A stretch of 64,000 nucleotides of DNA from JBBPZK01 sp965219175 (GCA_965219175.1 CBDCNI010000001.1:3162001-3226000); one strand, 5' to 3'; positions 44,003-54,182 are shown, numbered from the stretch's first letter. Numbers and translations: made by a program. Notes: generated by a model not told the origin, from the sequence alone.

Positions 44003-45157
44003 TTAGAGTACGGCGTCGTAGACGGCACTGATGTAGCCCTCGCTGCGATCCGAGCCGATGATGCCCGGTGCCATGCGATTCATTGCGTAGGCGATGGTCA
44101 GCCGCCGCTCCAGGTCCATCACGATCATCGAGCCGCCCCAGCCGCCCCAGAAGCAGACCCGCTCCTCCGGGAGGTAGGGGAGCGTCTCCGGGCGGGGAAG
44201 GGCGTATCCGATCCCCCAGCGCAGCGGGATGCCGAGTACCAAATCTATGCCGTCGGCTTGCTGCTCGAAGATAAGCTCGATCGTCTCGGGTGAGAGCAGG
44301 CGGACGCCGCCGGCCTCACCGCCCAGCGAGATCGCGCGCATGGTCTGCATGACCGACCTCGCGTTGCCGTGGCCGTTGACCGCCCCGATGTCGGCCCGGC
44401 GCCAGGCCGGGGTGTTGGCCGCGGCTGCTTCGGTCACCGAACCGGTGAAGCTCCGCAGCATTGGGCTGTTCTGGTCCATCTCCGAGAGGTCGAACGGCAA
44501 CGGCGGCGGGGGTACGACGTCGGCGATGCGATCCCAGTCGCTCTCCCGAGCGCCGATCTGGAAATCTGCTCCCACAGGTCCGGCGACTTCCTCGGCGACG
44601 AACTGCTTGAGCGGCTTGCCGCTGATCCGCCGGACCATCTCGCCGACGAGGTTGCCGTAGGTCTGGATGTGGTATCCAGACGCCGTACCCGGCTCCCACC
44701 AGGGTGCCTGGGCGGTCAGCCGGGACGTAGCCTCGTCCCAATCGTACAAGACCTCGGGTCCGAAGGGCGGGTCCCAGCCCGAGACGCCCGAGGTGTGTCC
44801 CATAACGTGACGCACCTCGATATCCGCTTTGCCGTTTTGGGCGAACTCCGGCCAGTACTCGGCCACGGGAGCGTGCACGTCTAGTTGTCCCCGTTCCACG
44901 AGGATCAGCGCGGCCAGGCTCGTAACCGTCTTCGTCATCGACCAGACGTTCACGATCGTGTCGCTGGTCCAGGGGACTTTTCGGGCCGTATCGCGGAACC
45001 CTCCCCAGATGTCGACGACGGTCTGTCCGTCCAGATCTACGGCGATTGAGGCGCCGAGTTCCTCGCCCTCCAGGAGGTTGCGCTCCAGCGCCACGCGAAC
45101 CCCTTCGAACCTCTCGTCGTGCTCGCCGTGCACCTCGGCCACGTTATTCTCCTTCAT
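44003..45157 (-). CDS. beta-lactamase-family serine hydrolase (esterase type)
   Basis: This 384-aa protein has the SxxK motif (NVWSMTKTV, about residues 73-76) and a Tyr motif YHIQTYGNLVGEMV, as in class C-like esterases (EstB type). No signal peptide is seen, so a cytoplasmic esterase or beta-lactone hydrolase is more likely than a resistance enzyme. ATG at 45157 after AGGAAGGAG. Confidence 0.85.
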   Translation of the reverse strand: MKENNVAEVHGEHDERFEGVRVALERNLLEGEELGASIAVDLDGQTVVDIWGGFRDTARKVPWTSDTIVNVWSMTKTVTSLAALILVERGQLDVHAPVAEYWPEFAQNGKADIEVRHVMGHTSGVSGWDPPFGPEVLYDWDEATSRLTAQAPWWEPGTASGYHIQTYGNLVGEMVRRISGKPLKQFVAEEVAGPVGADFQIGARESDWDRIADVVPPPPLPFDLSEMDQNSPMLRSFTGSVTEAAAANTPAWRRADIGAVNGHGNARSVMQTMRAISLGGEAGGVRLLSPETIELIFEQQADGIDLVLGIPLRWGIGYALPRPETLPYLPEERVCFWGGWGGSMIVMDLERRLTIAYAMNRMAPGIIGSDRSEGYISAVYDAVL

Positions 45158-45220
45158 AGCTTTCTCCTTCCTGGTCGCTGCTATCGTCGTCACTGGGTTC
45201 TACTAAATTCGTTGATCGGA

Positions 45221-46504
45221 TCATGTATCCTCGCAATGCGCCAGACACATTGGGCCGGGTTTTCGCCGATCGGCGGGTAGTCCCTCTCGGTTTTCGTCCA
45301 GGTCCCTTGACACTGGGGCTTCCGCCGGCGCCCATACCGGCGCGTCCCGGGCCTTGCCCGGCCGACTGAGCCGGTGCGCAATCTCGGAGGCCAGCAGCCC
45401 GAGGACGAGCAAACCGGCGGCGATGAGCCCCAACTGGTACGCGCCGACCAGCTCGATACCGGCGGCGCCGATGGGGCCGGACAGCGCTACGCCGAGGTAG
45501 AGTGCCGAGGAGTTCAGCGCGACGACCAGCGGCGCGGAGCCGGGCGAAGTCGCGATCAGCCGGTGTTGCTGAGGAACCATGATTGCCCAGCCAGACACAC
45601 CCCAGACAGCGACCGCGACGAGAGCGGCCGGGAAGTACGCGCTGCTCAGGGGCAACAACGCGAAGTCGATCGCGAGGATCACCACGGCGAGGTTGAGGAC
45701 CGCCCGGCTTCCGAGACGGTCGGTTAGGCTGCCGGCGCCGAGGTTGCCCACGACCCCCCCGATGCCGAAGGCGAAGAGCAGCGCGGCGAGCGACGTCCCG
45801 TCCCCGCCGGTCGCGCGGTCGAAGACGAGGGTCACGTAGGTGTAGACGGTGTAGCCGCCGGCCATCACCAGCAGCGTGGTCAGCAATACGGTGGTCACCC
45901 TGCGGTCTTCGAGCGGGGCTAGACGCCTACGCAGCCCGATGGCCGGCGGCGTCGGCACCGCAGGCAGCAGCGCGATGATGCCCAGCGCGACGGCGACACC
46001 CAAAGCGACGACGAACCATATGGTCACGCGCCAGCCGAACGCGGCGCCTAACATGGTGCCGATCGGGACGCTCAGCGCAGCGCCGGCGGTCGTCCCCCCC
46101 AAAACGATTGACAGCGCACGTCCGCGTTGTTCCGGAGCGACGAGGGTGGCCGCCGTCACGCTGGCGGTCGGCACGAACAGCGCCGCGCCGATGGCGGTCA
46201 CGACCCAACCGCCCAGCGCCGCACCGAACGAGGGCGCCAGCGCGGTGGCTGTGCTGCCAACGACGAACACGGCAAGGGAAACCGTGAGCAGGACGCGCCG
46301 CGGCCAACGCCCGGTCGCCGCCGCGAGCACGGGGGCGCACACAGCGTAGGCAATCGCGAAGACGGTGACCATCAGGCCGGCCGTCGCGACACTGATCTCG
46401 AAGGAGTCCGAGATCGGTGGCAGGATGCCCGCGGTCACGAAGCCGGCCGTGCCGACCGCAAACGTGCCCAGGGCCAGCGTGATCAGAAGCCGGTACACTC
46501 GCAT
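45221..46504 (-). CDS. MFS transporter (DHA1-type efflux)
   Basis: The protein of about 427 aa has 12 predicted TM helices, beginning VYRLLITLALGTFAVGTAGFVTAGILPPIS, with the MFS loop motif GRWPRRVLLTVSL. It resembles AraJ/Cmx-like drug and sugar exporters. The start is ambiguous: an ATG at 46534 overlaps the upstream stop (TGATG), while 46504 has AAGGAG close by. It is translationally tied to the secreted propeller gene. Confidence 0.85.
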   Translation of the reverse strand: MRVYRLLITLALGTFAVGTAGFVTAGILPPISDSFEISVATAGLMVTVFAIAYAVCAPVLAAATGRWPRRVLLTVSLAVFVVGSTATALAPSFGAALGGWVVTAIGAALFVPTASVTAATLVAPEQRGRALSIVLGGTTAGAALSVPIGTMLGAAFGWRVTIWFVVALGVAVALGIIALLPAVPTPPAIGLRRRLAPLEDRRVTTVLLTTLLVMAGGYTVYTYVTLVFDRATGGDGTSLAALLFAFGIGGVVGNLGAGSLTDRLGSRAVLNLAVVILAIDFALLPLSSAYFPAALVAVAVWGVSGWAIMVPQQHRLIATSPGSAPLVVALNSSALYLGVALSGPIGAAGIELVGAYQLGLIAAGLLVLGLLASEIAHRLSRPGKARDAPVWAPAEAPVSRDLDENREGLPADRRKPGPMCLAHCEDT

Positions 46505-46533
46505 ATCTCCTTGAGGTTGGACTAGCCCTTTCA

Positions 46534-47490
46534 TCAGCGGTCGACCCGGACGAGCTCGTAGACGATGTCGTCGTTCGGTGTGGCGCCGAAGCGCGAGTTG
46601 ACGGCGTACAGGTCACCGCGGGGACCGAAGTCGGCCGTGGTGGGGACGTTGAGGTCCTCGTCGGTTATGGTCCTGACGTATTCGGCCGTGGTGCCGTCGC
46701 CGGACAACCGCAACTGGACGATGCTGTCGGAGTCGTACTGCACCACGTAGAGCGTGCGGCCGTGCAGCACGAGGCCGTCGGCGCCCCGCACGCCGCCGCC
46801 CTCGATCGCGATGCGGGTAGCCTCTCCGTTGGCCACGTCGACGGTGTACAAGGCGCTGCCCTCGCCATCCGGGTCGTTCGTCTGCGCGACCACAAGCGTT
46901 TGGGCGTTCAGCGCGAGGATCCCATTGGAGTTGAACACGCCCGGGCCCGGCTGTGTGAGCTCGAAGTCGCCGCTGAGCGGGATCTCCCGCGGCTCGCCGG
47001 TGGTGCGGCCGTTCACCGGCAGGGCGTAGACGACGGCCCGCTGCGAGTCCGTGAAGTAGGCGGTCCCCCCGGCAACGGTGACGTCGTTGACCAACCCCGT
47101 GTCGTTGACGTCGTAGACTGCCACCTCCTCGCCGGATTTTCGATCATAGACCCTCAACTCGCCGGAAGTGGCGCCGGCCACAAAGAGCAGCGGACCGGCG
47201 ACCTCGACACCCAGCGCCGGCTCTCCGTCGGGCCGGACCAGCGGGTCTACCTCGCCGGAACGCAAGTCTACGCTCACGACCGTGCCGTCGGCGAAGGAGC
47301 CGACGTATGCCGTGTTACCGCGGACCGAGCCCCCCTCGGGCTGGAAGCCTATGTCGCCGGCGACGGCGTCGTTGGGCAGCGCGATGTTCTCGGGATAAGG
47401 TACCGCGGCAACGGCGGGCGCCGCGAGGGCGAGCGAAAGGATGGTACCGGTGGCAACGGGAGCGGCGAGGCGTCGCGCCCGGTAGCTCAC
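46534..47490 (-). CDS. secreted SMP-30/beta-propeller-like protein
   Basis: The 318-aa protein has a signal peptide (cleavage after LAAPAVA, about residue 29) and repeated propeller-like blades (GNTAYVGSFADGTVVSVDL, GPLLFVAGATSGELRVYD, GRTLYVVQYDSDSIVQLRL). It resembles gluconolactonase/SMP-30-like proteins and secreted quinoprotein-like folds. No catalytic residues can be assigned. It is coupled to the MFS gene by a one-base overlap. Confidence 0.75.
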   Translation of the reverse strand: MSYRARRLAAPVATGTILSLALAAPAVAAVPYPENIALPNDAVAGDIGFQPEGGSVRGNTAYVGSFADGTVVSVDLRSGEVDPLVRPDGEPALGVEVAGPLLFVAGATSGELRVYDRKSGEEVAVYDVNDTGLVNDVTVAGGTAYFTDSQRAVVYALPVNGRTTGEPREIPLSGDFELTQPGPGVFNSNGILALNAQTLVVAQTNDPDGEGSALYTVDVANGEATRIAIEGGGVRGADGLVLHGRTLYVVQYDSDSIVQLRLSGDGTTAEYVRTITDEDLNVPTTADFGPRGDLYAVNSRFGATPNDDIVYELVRVDR

Positions 47491-47592
47491 GCCTCGCCCT
47501 TCATTTCCAAACTATGAATGGTATTGGACACGGTATCTCCTTTGCTTGCAGACTAATCCGGCTATCGCCATCAAAATAGAAGGTAAGCAGTC

Positions 47593-48357
47593 CTACAGGT
47601 TCTGCCCGCCCGACACCTCGATGCGCTGCGCGTTCACCCAGCCCATCTCGGGCGAGAGGAGCGACGCCACCACCCCGCCAACGTCTTCGGGCTGCCCGAG
47701 GCGTCCAAGCGTCGTCATGGATGTGACCATCTCTTGCAGGTCCGGGTCGCGCATCACGCTACCGTTGAAGTCGGTCACGATCCCTCCCGGCGCGATCGCG
47801 TTGACGGCGATCCCACGCGGTCCGAGCTCCTGCGCCAGAAAGCGCGTCATCACCTCCACCGCTCCCTTAGCCATAGAATAAGTCGCCTGTCCCATAAAAG
47901 TAACGCCAGCGCGCGTTAGAGCAGAGGATACGTTCACGATGCGCCCGCCGTCCGAGATCAGCGGCAGCAGCTTCTGGGTCAGGAAGAACGTCCCCTTGAC
48001 GTGGATGTCCATAATCTGGTCGAACTGCTCCTCGGTGGTCTCGGCGATGCTAACGTAATTGCCGATGCCCGCATTGTTGACCAGGAACTGGAGATGGTCG
48101 GTATCCCAGTCTTGCAACACATCCCGTACCTGATCAGCGAAAGCGTCAAATGTGCCGGCGTCACCCATATCCAGTTGCAAGGCAACGGCGCGGCGACCCA
48201 TCCCTTCGACCTCGGTCACCACTTCTTGAGCGGCTTCCTCGTTACTCTGGTACGTGAAGATAACGTCGTTGCCACGCACGGCGATGCTCTGTACCATGTC
48301 CCTGCCGAGCCCCCGGCTACCTCCGGTGACGAGAGCTATGTTTACCGTTGGTTCCAT
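47593..48357 (-). CDS. SDR-family oxidoreductase
   Basis: This 254-aa SDR has NIALVTGGSRGLGRDMVQSIA, LVNNAGIGNYVSI, catalytic YSMAKGA and the C-terminal QRIEVSGGQNL. ATG after AGGAGGTCACC. It is divergent from the AraC regulator at 48555, a likely regulator-target pair. The interval holds an AT-rich promoter zone. Confidence 0.9.
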   Translation of the reverse strand: MEPTVNIALVTGGSRGLGRDMVQSIAVRGNDVIFTYQSNEEAAQEVVTEVEGMGRRAVALQLDMGDAGTFDAFADQVRDVLQDWDTDHLQFLVNNAGIGNYVSIAETTEEQFDQIMDIHVKGTFFLTQKLLPLISDGGRIVNVSSALTRAGVTFMGQATYSMAKGAVEVMTRFLAQELGPRGIAVNAIAPGGIVTDFNGSVMRDPDLQEMVTSMTTLGRLGQPEDVGGVVASLLSPEMGWVNAQRIEVSGGQNL

Positions 48358-48554
48358 GGTGACCTCCTGAGTATGACGAGCTCTGTTGCTCGTGTGTTGA
48401 TAACAACGTAGATTATTGTATGTAGCTATACACGGGTCGTTCAATGCTTGATAAGCTCAAAATAATATTTGTTTGTCTCACAATAATACCTATTACAGTT
48501 GTTTGAGTACCAGGGCCGCTTGAACTACGAGCTCATTCGCGGTAGGTTACGTAC

Positions 48555-49544
48555 ATGGATTTGCTTGCTGATGTGCTCTCTGTGTCCGGTGTCCACGGTA
48601 CCGTCGGCGCGCGGGTTGAAGCTGGGGAGTCTTGGGGGTTCCTGAGACCCAGCATCCCTGGGGCGGCGTTTCACGCGGTAACTGCGGGTGTAGCATGGCT
48701 CGGGCTGCCGAGCCGTCCCCCGATAAAGCTTATGCCAGGCGACGTCGTGCTCTTGCCAACCGGAACCGAACACATCATATCTAGCGACCCCGACACCGTG
48801 GCGCGTCCGTACGACCATGACGCCGAGAAGGACCAGGACGATGGTGAAGTCTTTCGGATCGGCTCTGGTCCGGTTCGTACTCACATTTTGTGTGCTCACT
48901 ATGAACATGACCCGGTGGTCTCTACCCAGGTTCTGACGTTGCTCCCAGACATCGTCCACATCCGTGCGGACAATGGCGGCGGCTGTCTGAATGACACTGT
49001 TCGGCTCCTCGCCCAGGAGCTGGCGCATCCGCAGATTGCGACTTCCGTCGTCCTCGACAGCCTGGTCGATATCCTACTAGTTCAGCTGCTGCGGGTATGG
49101 CTTGCGGCCGAACCGGACCAATCTGAGGCGTCCTGGCTAGGCGTGCTCGGTGACCCTATGATCACCGAGGCGTTGACAAAGCTCCACCAGGATCCCGCCC
49201 GACCCTGGACCACGGCGGCCCTCGCGGCGGAGATCTCCGTGTCACGGGCGACCCTGTCGCGGCGGTTCCCCACCGTCGTCGGCGAGAATCCCGGCGCCTA
49301 CCTTACGAGGTGGCGCATGGATCTCGCGGCGCTACGACTCAGGGATACCGACGATGCTCTGGAAACCATCGCCCGCTCGGTCGGGTATACCTCCGTCTAC
49401 GCCTTCAGCCGTGCGTTCAGCCGCGCCCGTTCCCAGCCGCCCGGCAGGTACCGCATCGCTTCCCGAATTCAGGCCGAGAATGGGTCCTGCTCCAGTGAGG
49501 CCAGACAGCCGGCCATGACTGGCGTTTCCAGCCAGATACGCTGA
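48555..49544 (+). CDS. AraC-family regulator with cupin ligand domain
   Basis: This 329-aa protein has an N-terminal cupin (LSVSGVHGTVGARVEAGESWGFL, IKLMPGDVVLLPTGTEHII), as in AraC_6-type regulators, and a C-terminal pair of HTHs (WTTAALAAEISVSRATLSRRFPTVVGENPGAYLTRWRMDLA, IARSVGYTSVYAFSRAF). It is divergent from and likely controls the SDR at 47593-48357. Confidence 0.88.
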   Translation: MDLLADVLSVSGVHGTVGARVEAGESWGFLRPSIPGAAFHAVTAGVAWLGLPSRPPIKLMPGDVVLLPTGTEHIISSDPDTVARPYDHDAEKDQDDGEVFRIGSGPVRTHILCAHYEHDPVVSTQVLTLLPDIVHIRADNGGGCLNDTVRLLAQELAHPQIATSVVLDSLVDILLVQLLRVWLAAEPDQSEASWLGVLGDPMITEALTKLHQDPARPWTTAALAAEISVSRATLSRRFPTVVGENPGAYLTRWRMDLAALRLRDTDDALETIARSVGYTSVYAFSRAFSRARSQPPGRYRIASRIQAENGSCSSEARQPAMTGVSSQIR

Positions 49545-49711
49545 GCCAACTGCTCGGTAGGAACAGGATCAGTCGGTTTCTCGGTCGATTCTGGCACGCC
49601 TGGCGGCTTCACCAACAACAAGCACAAATTTTTCGGGGTCGCGCTGCCCGAGGCGCAGTCTTTCGTGGGAGGCTCGCCTCATCCTCTACATTTTTCCGGT
49701 CTCTCGCTTTC

Positions 49712-50386
49712 TTAGCCGCGCAGGTAGACCAGGACCGCCAGCACGCGGCGATGGTCGGCATCGCCCTGGGCCAGCCCGAGCTTTCCGAAGATGCCCTTCA
49801 CGTGCTTCTCTACGGCGCCCCCGGTGATGAAGAGCGCCTTCGCTATGGCGTGGTTGGTGCGGCCCTCGGCTACCAGCGCCAAGACCTCGCTCTCGCGTGG
49901 AGTGAGGGAGGATAAGCCTTCGTTGCGCCTACTGCGGGCCAGGAGCTGACCGACCACCTCCGGGTCGAGCACAGTCCCGCCGGATGCGACGGTCTCCAGC
50001 GCCGAGACGAACTCGGCGACGTCGGCCACGCGGTCCTTGAGCAGGTAGCCTGTGCCTTCCATCCCGGACTCCAACAGCTCCCTGCCGTAGCGTTCCTCGA
50101 CGTACTGCGAGAGTACTAGCACCGCGAGGTCTGGTCTACGCCTCCTGGCTTCTAGGGCGGCCTTGAGGCCCTCGTCCTTGAATCCAGGTGGCATGCGCAC
50201 GTCCACGACGGCTACGTCGGGGATGTGCTTCTCAATGGCGCTCAAGAAGCCAGGACCGTCGTCCGCCTCGACGATGACCTGGTGGCCTGCGTCGGTTATG
50301 AGGCGTGCGATGCCTGCGCGCAGCAGGCCGGAGTCTTCGGCGATGGCGACCCTCAGAGGTACTCTGCGGGAGGTGTCCTCACCCAC
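49712..50386 (-). CDS. LuxR/NarL-family response regulator
   Basis: The 224-aa protein has a receiver domain with acidic pocket and phospho-Asp (VRVAIAEDSGLLRAG type start, DVAVVDVRMPPG), and a C-terminal LuxR HTH (LTPRESEVLALVAEGRTNHAIAKALFITGGAVEKHV). It overlaps the end of the histidine kinase gene by 8 bp, forming a two-component system. Its last 48 residues are duplicated in a scrap at 43.3 kb. Confidence 0.93.
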   Translation of the reverse strand: MGEDTSRRVPLRVAIAEDSGLLRAGIARLITDAGHQVIVEADDGPGFLSAIEKHIPDVAVVDVRMPPGFKDEGLKAALEARRRRPDLAVLVLSQYVEERYGRELLESGMEGTGYLLKDRVADVAEFVSALETVASGGTVLDPEVVGQLLARSRRNEGLSSLTPRESEVLALVAEGRTNHAIAKALFITGGAVEKHVKGIFGKLGLAQGDADHRRVLAVLVYLRG

Positions 50387-51749
50387 CGTTTTGGTTCCCG
50401 CTCGGGTCTCCCCACGGCAGCTCCGCTCGTATCCTGGTCGGGCCGCCGGTGGGACTCTCGACTGTCAGGCGACCGTCGAGGACGAGTGCGCGGTCGGCCA
50501 GCCCCCGGAGGCCGGTGCCGAAGGCGGGATCCGCCCCTCCCTTGCCGTCGTCTTCGATCTCCACCACGAGGAGATCCTCCGGGAGCTCTCCGCCCTGCGT
50601 GCCCCTCTCCCAGCGTACGGAGACACGAGATTCGGAGGCGCCCGAGTGCTTGGCGACGTTGGCCATTGCCTCGGCGATCATGAAGTAGGCGGTGATCTCG
50701 GCGGCCTCCGGTGGCCGTTCGTCGAGCTCTACTTCTACGGAAGTGTGCACCGGAGAGCGGCCGGCGAGCGCGGAGATTGCCGCGTCGAGGCCCCGGTCGG
50801 TGAGAACCGCTGGGTGGATGCCCCGGATAAGGTCCCGGATCTCGGCCAGGGCGCGCTTAGCCTCCTCGTGCGCCTCCCTCACGAGCTCAGCCGCTCTCGA
50901 CGCCTCGGGATCCCCATCGGCGCCTCCACTGGGACCATTCTCCAGCTTCTGCCGGGCCATGCCGAGCGCCATCGCTAGAGAGACGAGGCGCTGTTGGGCA
51001 CCGTCGTGCAAGTCGCGCTCTATCCTACGCCGCTCTACGATGGCGGCCTGCACTGCCTTCGAACGGCTCTGGGTCAACTCCTGTACCCGCTCATCCAGCG
51101 TCTCGCGCCTGCCGAGCAGGCGCCGGCCCAGCGAGGCGTGTGCTCGGCAGGCTTGCCCGATGAAGGACAATGCGGCCGACGCGAGCACGAGGCCGACGAG
51201 CATAACCAGCAATGCTTTTGGGACAGTGTCCGCAACGAAAGTGCCCGTCACGATGCCCGCGCCGTCGGGGAGCGTCCAGAACCAGAGCGGGTAGGTGACC
51301 AGTGCCGCCGAGAAAGCCAGGAAGAATACGACGACGAACTCGACCAGACCGATCGGGAGCAGCAGGATCAGGTACAGCAGACCGCGCCATAGGGCGGGGT
51401 CCTCAGCCCTGGCTCGCATGCGGGCTAGGACCGTCCCCTGGGACAATGGACGAAAGGGTAAGAGCAGGCTGGTGCCCAGCAGTGCGGCCAAACGCCAACG
51501 CTCGACCCGGATACCGTAGACACACGCCACTATCGCGAGGGCGAGGACAGGCAGCCCGACCCATACGATCGTTAAGGGGAGACCGGCTAACAGAAGCACG
51601 ATCAGGACGACGAACCAGAAGATACCCAGAGGGAAGCTCGAAAGCAAGAAGAGCGTCGAGAACAAGAGCCTGACGGGGAGCCATCTGCGAAGCGTGTCCT
51701 CCCGCCCGGAGACTTCGCCCGCTGCCTTAATGTCTTCGATGTAGTTCAT
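50379..51749 (-). CDS. membrane histidine kinase (HisKA_3/DesK type)
   Basis: This 456-aa protein has about six TM segments in a sensor region (residues 20-215), then HisKA_3 with the phospho-His in RRIERDLHDGAQQRLVSLAM, and an ATPase with AEAMANVAKHSGASE (N box), EIEDDGKGG and GTGLRGLADR. It phosphorylates the overlapping response regulator. The sensor region is of the bacterial putative-sensor (PF13796-like) kind. ATG at 51749; the upstream extension lacks a ribosome site. Confidence 0.92.
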   Translation of the reverse strand: MNYIEDIKAAGEVSGREDTLRRWLPVRLLFSTLFLLSSFPLGIFWFVVLIVLLLAGLPLTIVWVGLPVLALAIVACVYGIRVERWRLAALLGTSLLLPFRPLSQGTVLARMRARAEDPALWRGLLYLILLLPIGLVEFVVVFFLAFSAALVTYPLWFWTLPDGAGIVTGTFVADTVPKALLVMLVGLVLASAALSFIGQACRAHASLGRRLLGRRETLDERVQELTQSRSKAVQAAIVERRRIERDLHDGAQQRLVSLAMALGMARQKLENGPSGGADGDPEASRAAELVREAHEEAKRALAEIRDLIRGIHPAVLTDRGLDAAISALAGRSPVHTSVEVELDERPPEAAEITAYFMIAEAMANVAKHSGASESRVSVRWERGTQGGELPEDLLVVEIEDDGKGGADPAFGTGLRGLADRALVLDGRLTVESPTGGPTRIRAELPWGDPSGNQNGG

Positions 51750-52036
51750 GGAATCTCTTCTCTCACTACAGTCCAGTCTACTCGGTTTGCCATGCCTGGT
51801 CCTCCCCCTCGGATGCCCGGACACAGAGCCCGGGTCACTCACGGATGCCGATGGTGTCCCCCGGCCTCGCTCCCATGACGACCCCCGTCGGGATCATAAT
51901 AGAGGACCATCCAAGAAGCGTGGCGGCGCCGATTATGCTCGCAAGCGTCGTCGGGAGGTGGACGGGATTGTTTCGTTGTGGGAGTGCCGGCGTAAACTCG
52001 CCGACGACGCCTCTTCTCGCTATGCGTCCGCTACGC

Positions 52037-52993
52037 TTACTTGACTGCCTCGTCAGGCGCCTCGGCTTGTTGCTCCGGCCGGTAGCCGAGCTTCCCGCGG
52101 GTCGCTATGATGAGCACCAGGGCCACTGCGGCGAAGCCAATCACTGACGGCAAGAGTAGGGTCGAGGCCGATGGGCTCAAGTTGGTGAACACGGCGAGCC
52201 ACATCACCGATATAAAGTTGTTGACGCTACAGTGGGCTATCATAACCACGGGAAGGCTCTGCCGAGTCTTGTTGAAGATCCAGGTGAGGAAGAAGCTGAA
52301 CACAATCGCAAAGGCAGAGAACGTGAGGACGTTCCCCAGGGTCACCCCACCGACCCCTTCTCCCCACTCGGTCAGGAACAGCGGGTAGTGCCACCCAGTC
52401 CACAGCACACCGAGGATCAGGGTGCCCAAGAGAGGACCGTGCAGCCGCTGGTGGCGCACCAGGGCGAAGTCGCGCCAGCCCGGCTCCTCAGCAAGCCCCG
52501 TTGTGACCATCTGCAGTAATAGTGCCGGCACATAGGCGAGCAACAGCACCGGAGACGGCAAACTCAGACCGGCGACTGCACCGGGCGACACTGCCAGGGT
52601 GCCGAGTATGATAAGCGTCGGGGCGGCGAGAAGGGCGAGCGCGTACCAACGCCAGTTGACGCCCCACCGGAACAGCCGGCCCACCCAGCGGCGCAGGCCC
52701 AGCCTTCCCTCAGAGATGGCCGTAACTATGAACGCAGCCCCCAGTGGTCCGAGGTACGCGCCAGGGAGGACCCCAGCGAATTGCGCGGTCCCGAGGATCT
52801 CAGGGAACGAGAAGCCCAGGACGCTCAGGCCATTCTGGGAGAGGATGTAGGGAAGCCAGGCCAGCCAGCTCATGACGTACGCCAACGCGTAGAAGGAAAC
52901 GAGGCCGTGGCGGCGCACGAACGCGCCCAGGCCCCGGGCGTTCGAACGATCGTCTGGGCCGTGCCCGGACGCCGCTCTGCTTGTCTTCAACAT
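52037..52993 (-). CDS. CPBP-family intramembrane metalloprotease
   Basis: The 318-aa membrane protein has about eight TM segments and the CPBP motifs EEPGWRDF (EExxxR), WTGWHYPLF and the last HCSVNNF. Relatives cleave prenylated proteins or peptides in bacteria, often bacteriocin-linked. ATG at 52993 after AAGGAGGCACAC. Single gene; substrate unknown. Confidence 0.87.
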   Translation of the reverse strand: MLKTSRAASGHGPDDRSNARGLGAFVRRHGLVSFYALAYVMSWLAWLPYILSQNGLSVLGFSFPEILGTAQFAGVLPGAYLGPLGAAFIVTAISEGRLGLRRWVGRLFRWGVNWRWYALALLAAPTLIILGTLAVSPGAVAGLSLPSPVLLLAYVPALLLQMVTTGLAEEPGWRDFALVRHQRLHGPLLGTLILGVLWTGWHYPLFLTEWGEGVGGVTLGNVLTFSAFAIVFSFFLTWIFNKTRQSLPVVMIAHCSVNNFISVMWLAVFTNLSPSASTLLLPSVIGFAAVALVLIIATRGKLGYRPEQQAEAPDEAVK

Positions 52994-53020
52994 GTGTGCC
53001 TCCTTAGTTATTTGGTTCAT

Positions 53021-53485
53021 CGACTGCTGTAAGCATAGGATCAGGAGTACCTGCGGCCAATGAAGCGGACGGGAGACTTTGAGGTAGGGATAACCCCACC
53101 CCCGCGTCAGGAGGGGCGCCGGTTCTTGGTTTCGTCAGGGCGTATCGTGGCAAGACGGCAGAATCGCTGCGTGTCCTGCGGCTTGTTCGGGCGGCGGCGG
53201 TGAAGAAGGCCAGGATCCCCAACGGCGGCCCAGCCTAACGCCACCGCTCTCTATGTCTCCAGAATGCCCATGGTAAGACCTCCGTGGTCCCTAACACAAG
53301 CAGATCTCTGGTAGTGGGCATCCCGGAAAACGTCGCATCCGCCGGTACCCCGCGCCCTGGGAGGACAGAGATATGGCCCATCGCGATCGTCTTTGCGGTT
53401 GGAGCACTGCTCCTACGGGAGGCGACCCTTCCCGTGCCTGTCAGACGGCTCAACATCGGCCGAGCCAGGAAGACACAGAATTCAT
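53021..53485. other. gene-free stretch with a transposase scrap
   Basis: No gene is seen. Around 53127-53236 a plus-strand frame reads FVRAYRGKTAESLRVLRLVRAAAVKKA, resembling the helical middle of IS110 transposases (low confidence). The remainder is unrecognised. Confidence 0.35.
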
Positions 53486-54169
53486 TTAGGGGCCTTGTTG
53501 CTCCGGCGCTGCAAACCGGGGAAATAAGCGTGTCTCCGTCCGTTCCTCGCCGTCGCCAGTAACCAGTTGCTTCCAGCCTTGCCCGACCGAGTTGCGACAT
53601 CTGTCAGGCTGATCTCCGGCGCCGATGAACAGCGCGGTCAGAATGGAGGCGCCGTGGTCGAGCGTCTGGCGCGGCAGGGGGCCGCTAGCGACCAGGGAAA
53701 TCAGCCCGTGACCGATGGCCCAGCTCTGGGTCGCCAGTTCCAGCGGGTCGATGTCGGCGCGGAAGCGGTCGGCTTTCCTGCCTCGATCGACGGCTCGGAC
53801 CAAATATTCTAACGTGTCTTCCGCGGCCTGGGCATCTTCAAGGCCGAAGTTCGCGTCGAACATAACCCGGTACAGGTCGGGGTGCTCCAGTGCGTTCCGG
53901 AGGTAGGCGGCGACCAGGGCGGTCAGATCCCGCACCGGGTCTTTGGAAATCGTCACCATCGCGAGTCTGTCCCCCGAGCGGGTGAAGCCTTCCTGCCGCA
54001 GGGCCTTCCACACGCCGTCCATGCCACCGAAGTGGGTGTAGACGGCCATCGTTGATACGTGGGTACCGGCCACCAGTGAGCGCAGGGTAATGGGCTCGCG
54101 AGTGCGAAGCATGTGTGCAGCCCGTTCGATGAGCAGGGTGCAGACCGCCGGATCCTTCGTCCTAGCCAT
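53486..54169 (-). CDS. TetR-family transcriptional regulator
   Basis: This 227-aa protein has a TetR HTH (LLIERAAHMLRTREPITLRSLVAGTHVSTMAVYTHFGGMDGVW) and a WHG-like C-terminal helical domain. It is divergent from the RidA gene. A palindrome at 54183-54197 between them is a likely operator. ATG at 54169; the upstream extension crosses the operator. Confidence 0.86.
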   Translation of the reverse strand: MARTKDPAVCTLLIERAAHMLRTREPITLRSLVAGTHVSTMAVYTHFGGMDGVWKALRQEGFTRSGDRLAMVTISKDPVRDLTALVAAYLRNALEHPDLYRVMFDANFGLEDAQAAEDTLEYLVRAVDRGRKADRFRADIDPLELATQSWAIGHGLISLVASGPLPRQTLDHGASILTALFIGAGDQPDRCRNSVGQGWKQLVTGDGEERTETRLFPRFAAPEQQGP

Positions 54170-54182
54170 GGCGTCAGTATAG

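Noticed and set aside
44003..45157. True class C beta-lactamase for antibiotic resistance
   Set aside because: No signal peptide and the motif pattern fits EstB-like esterases better.
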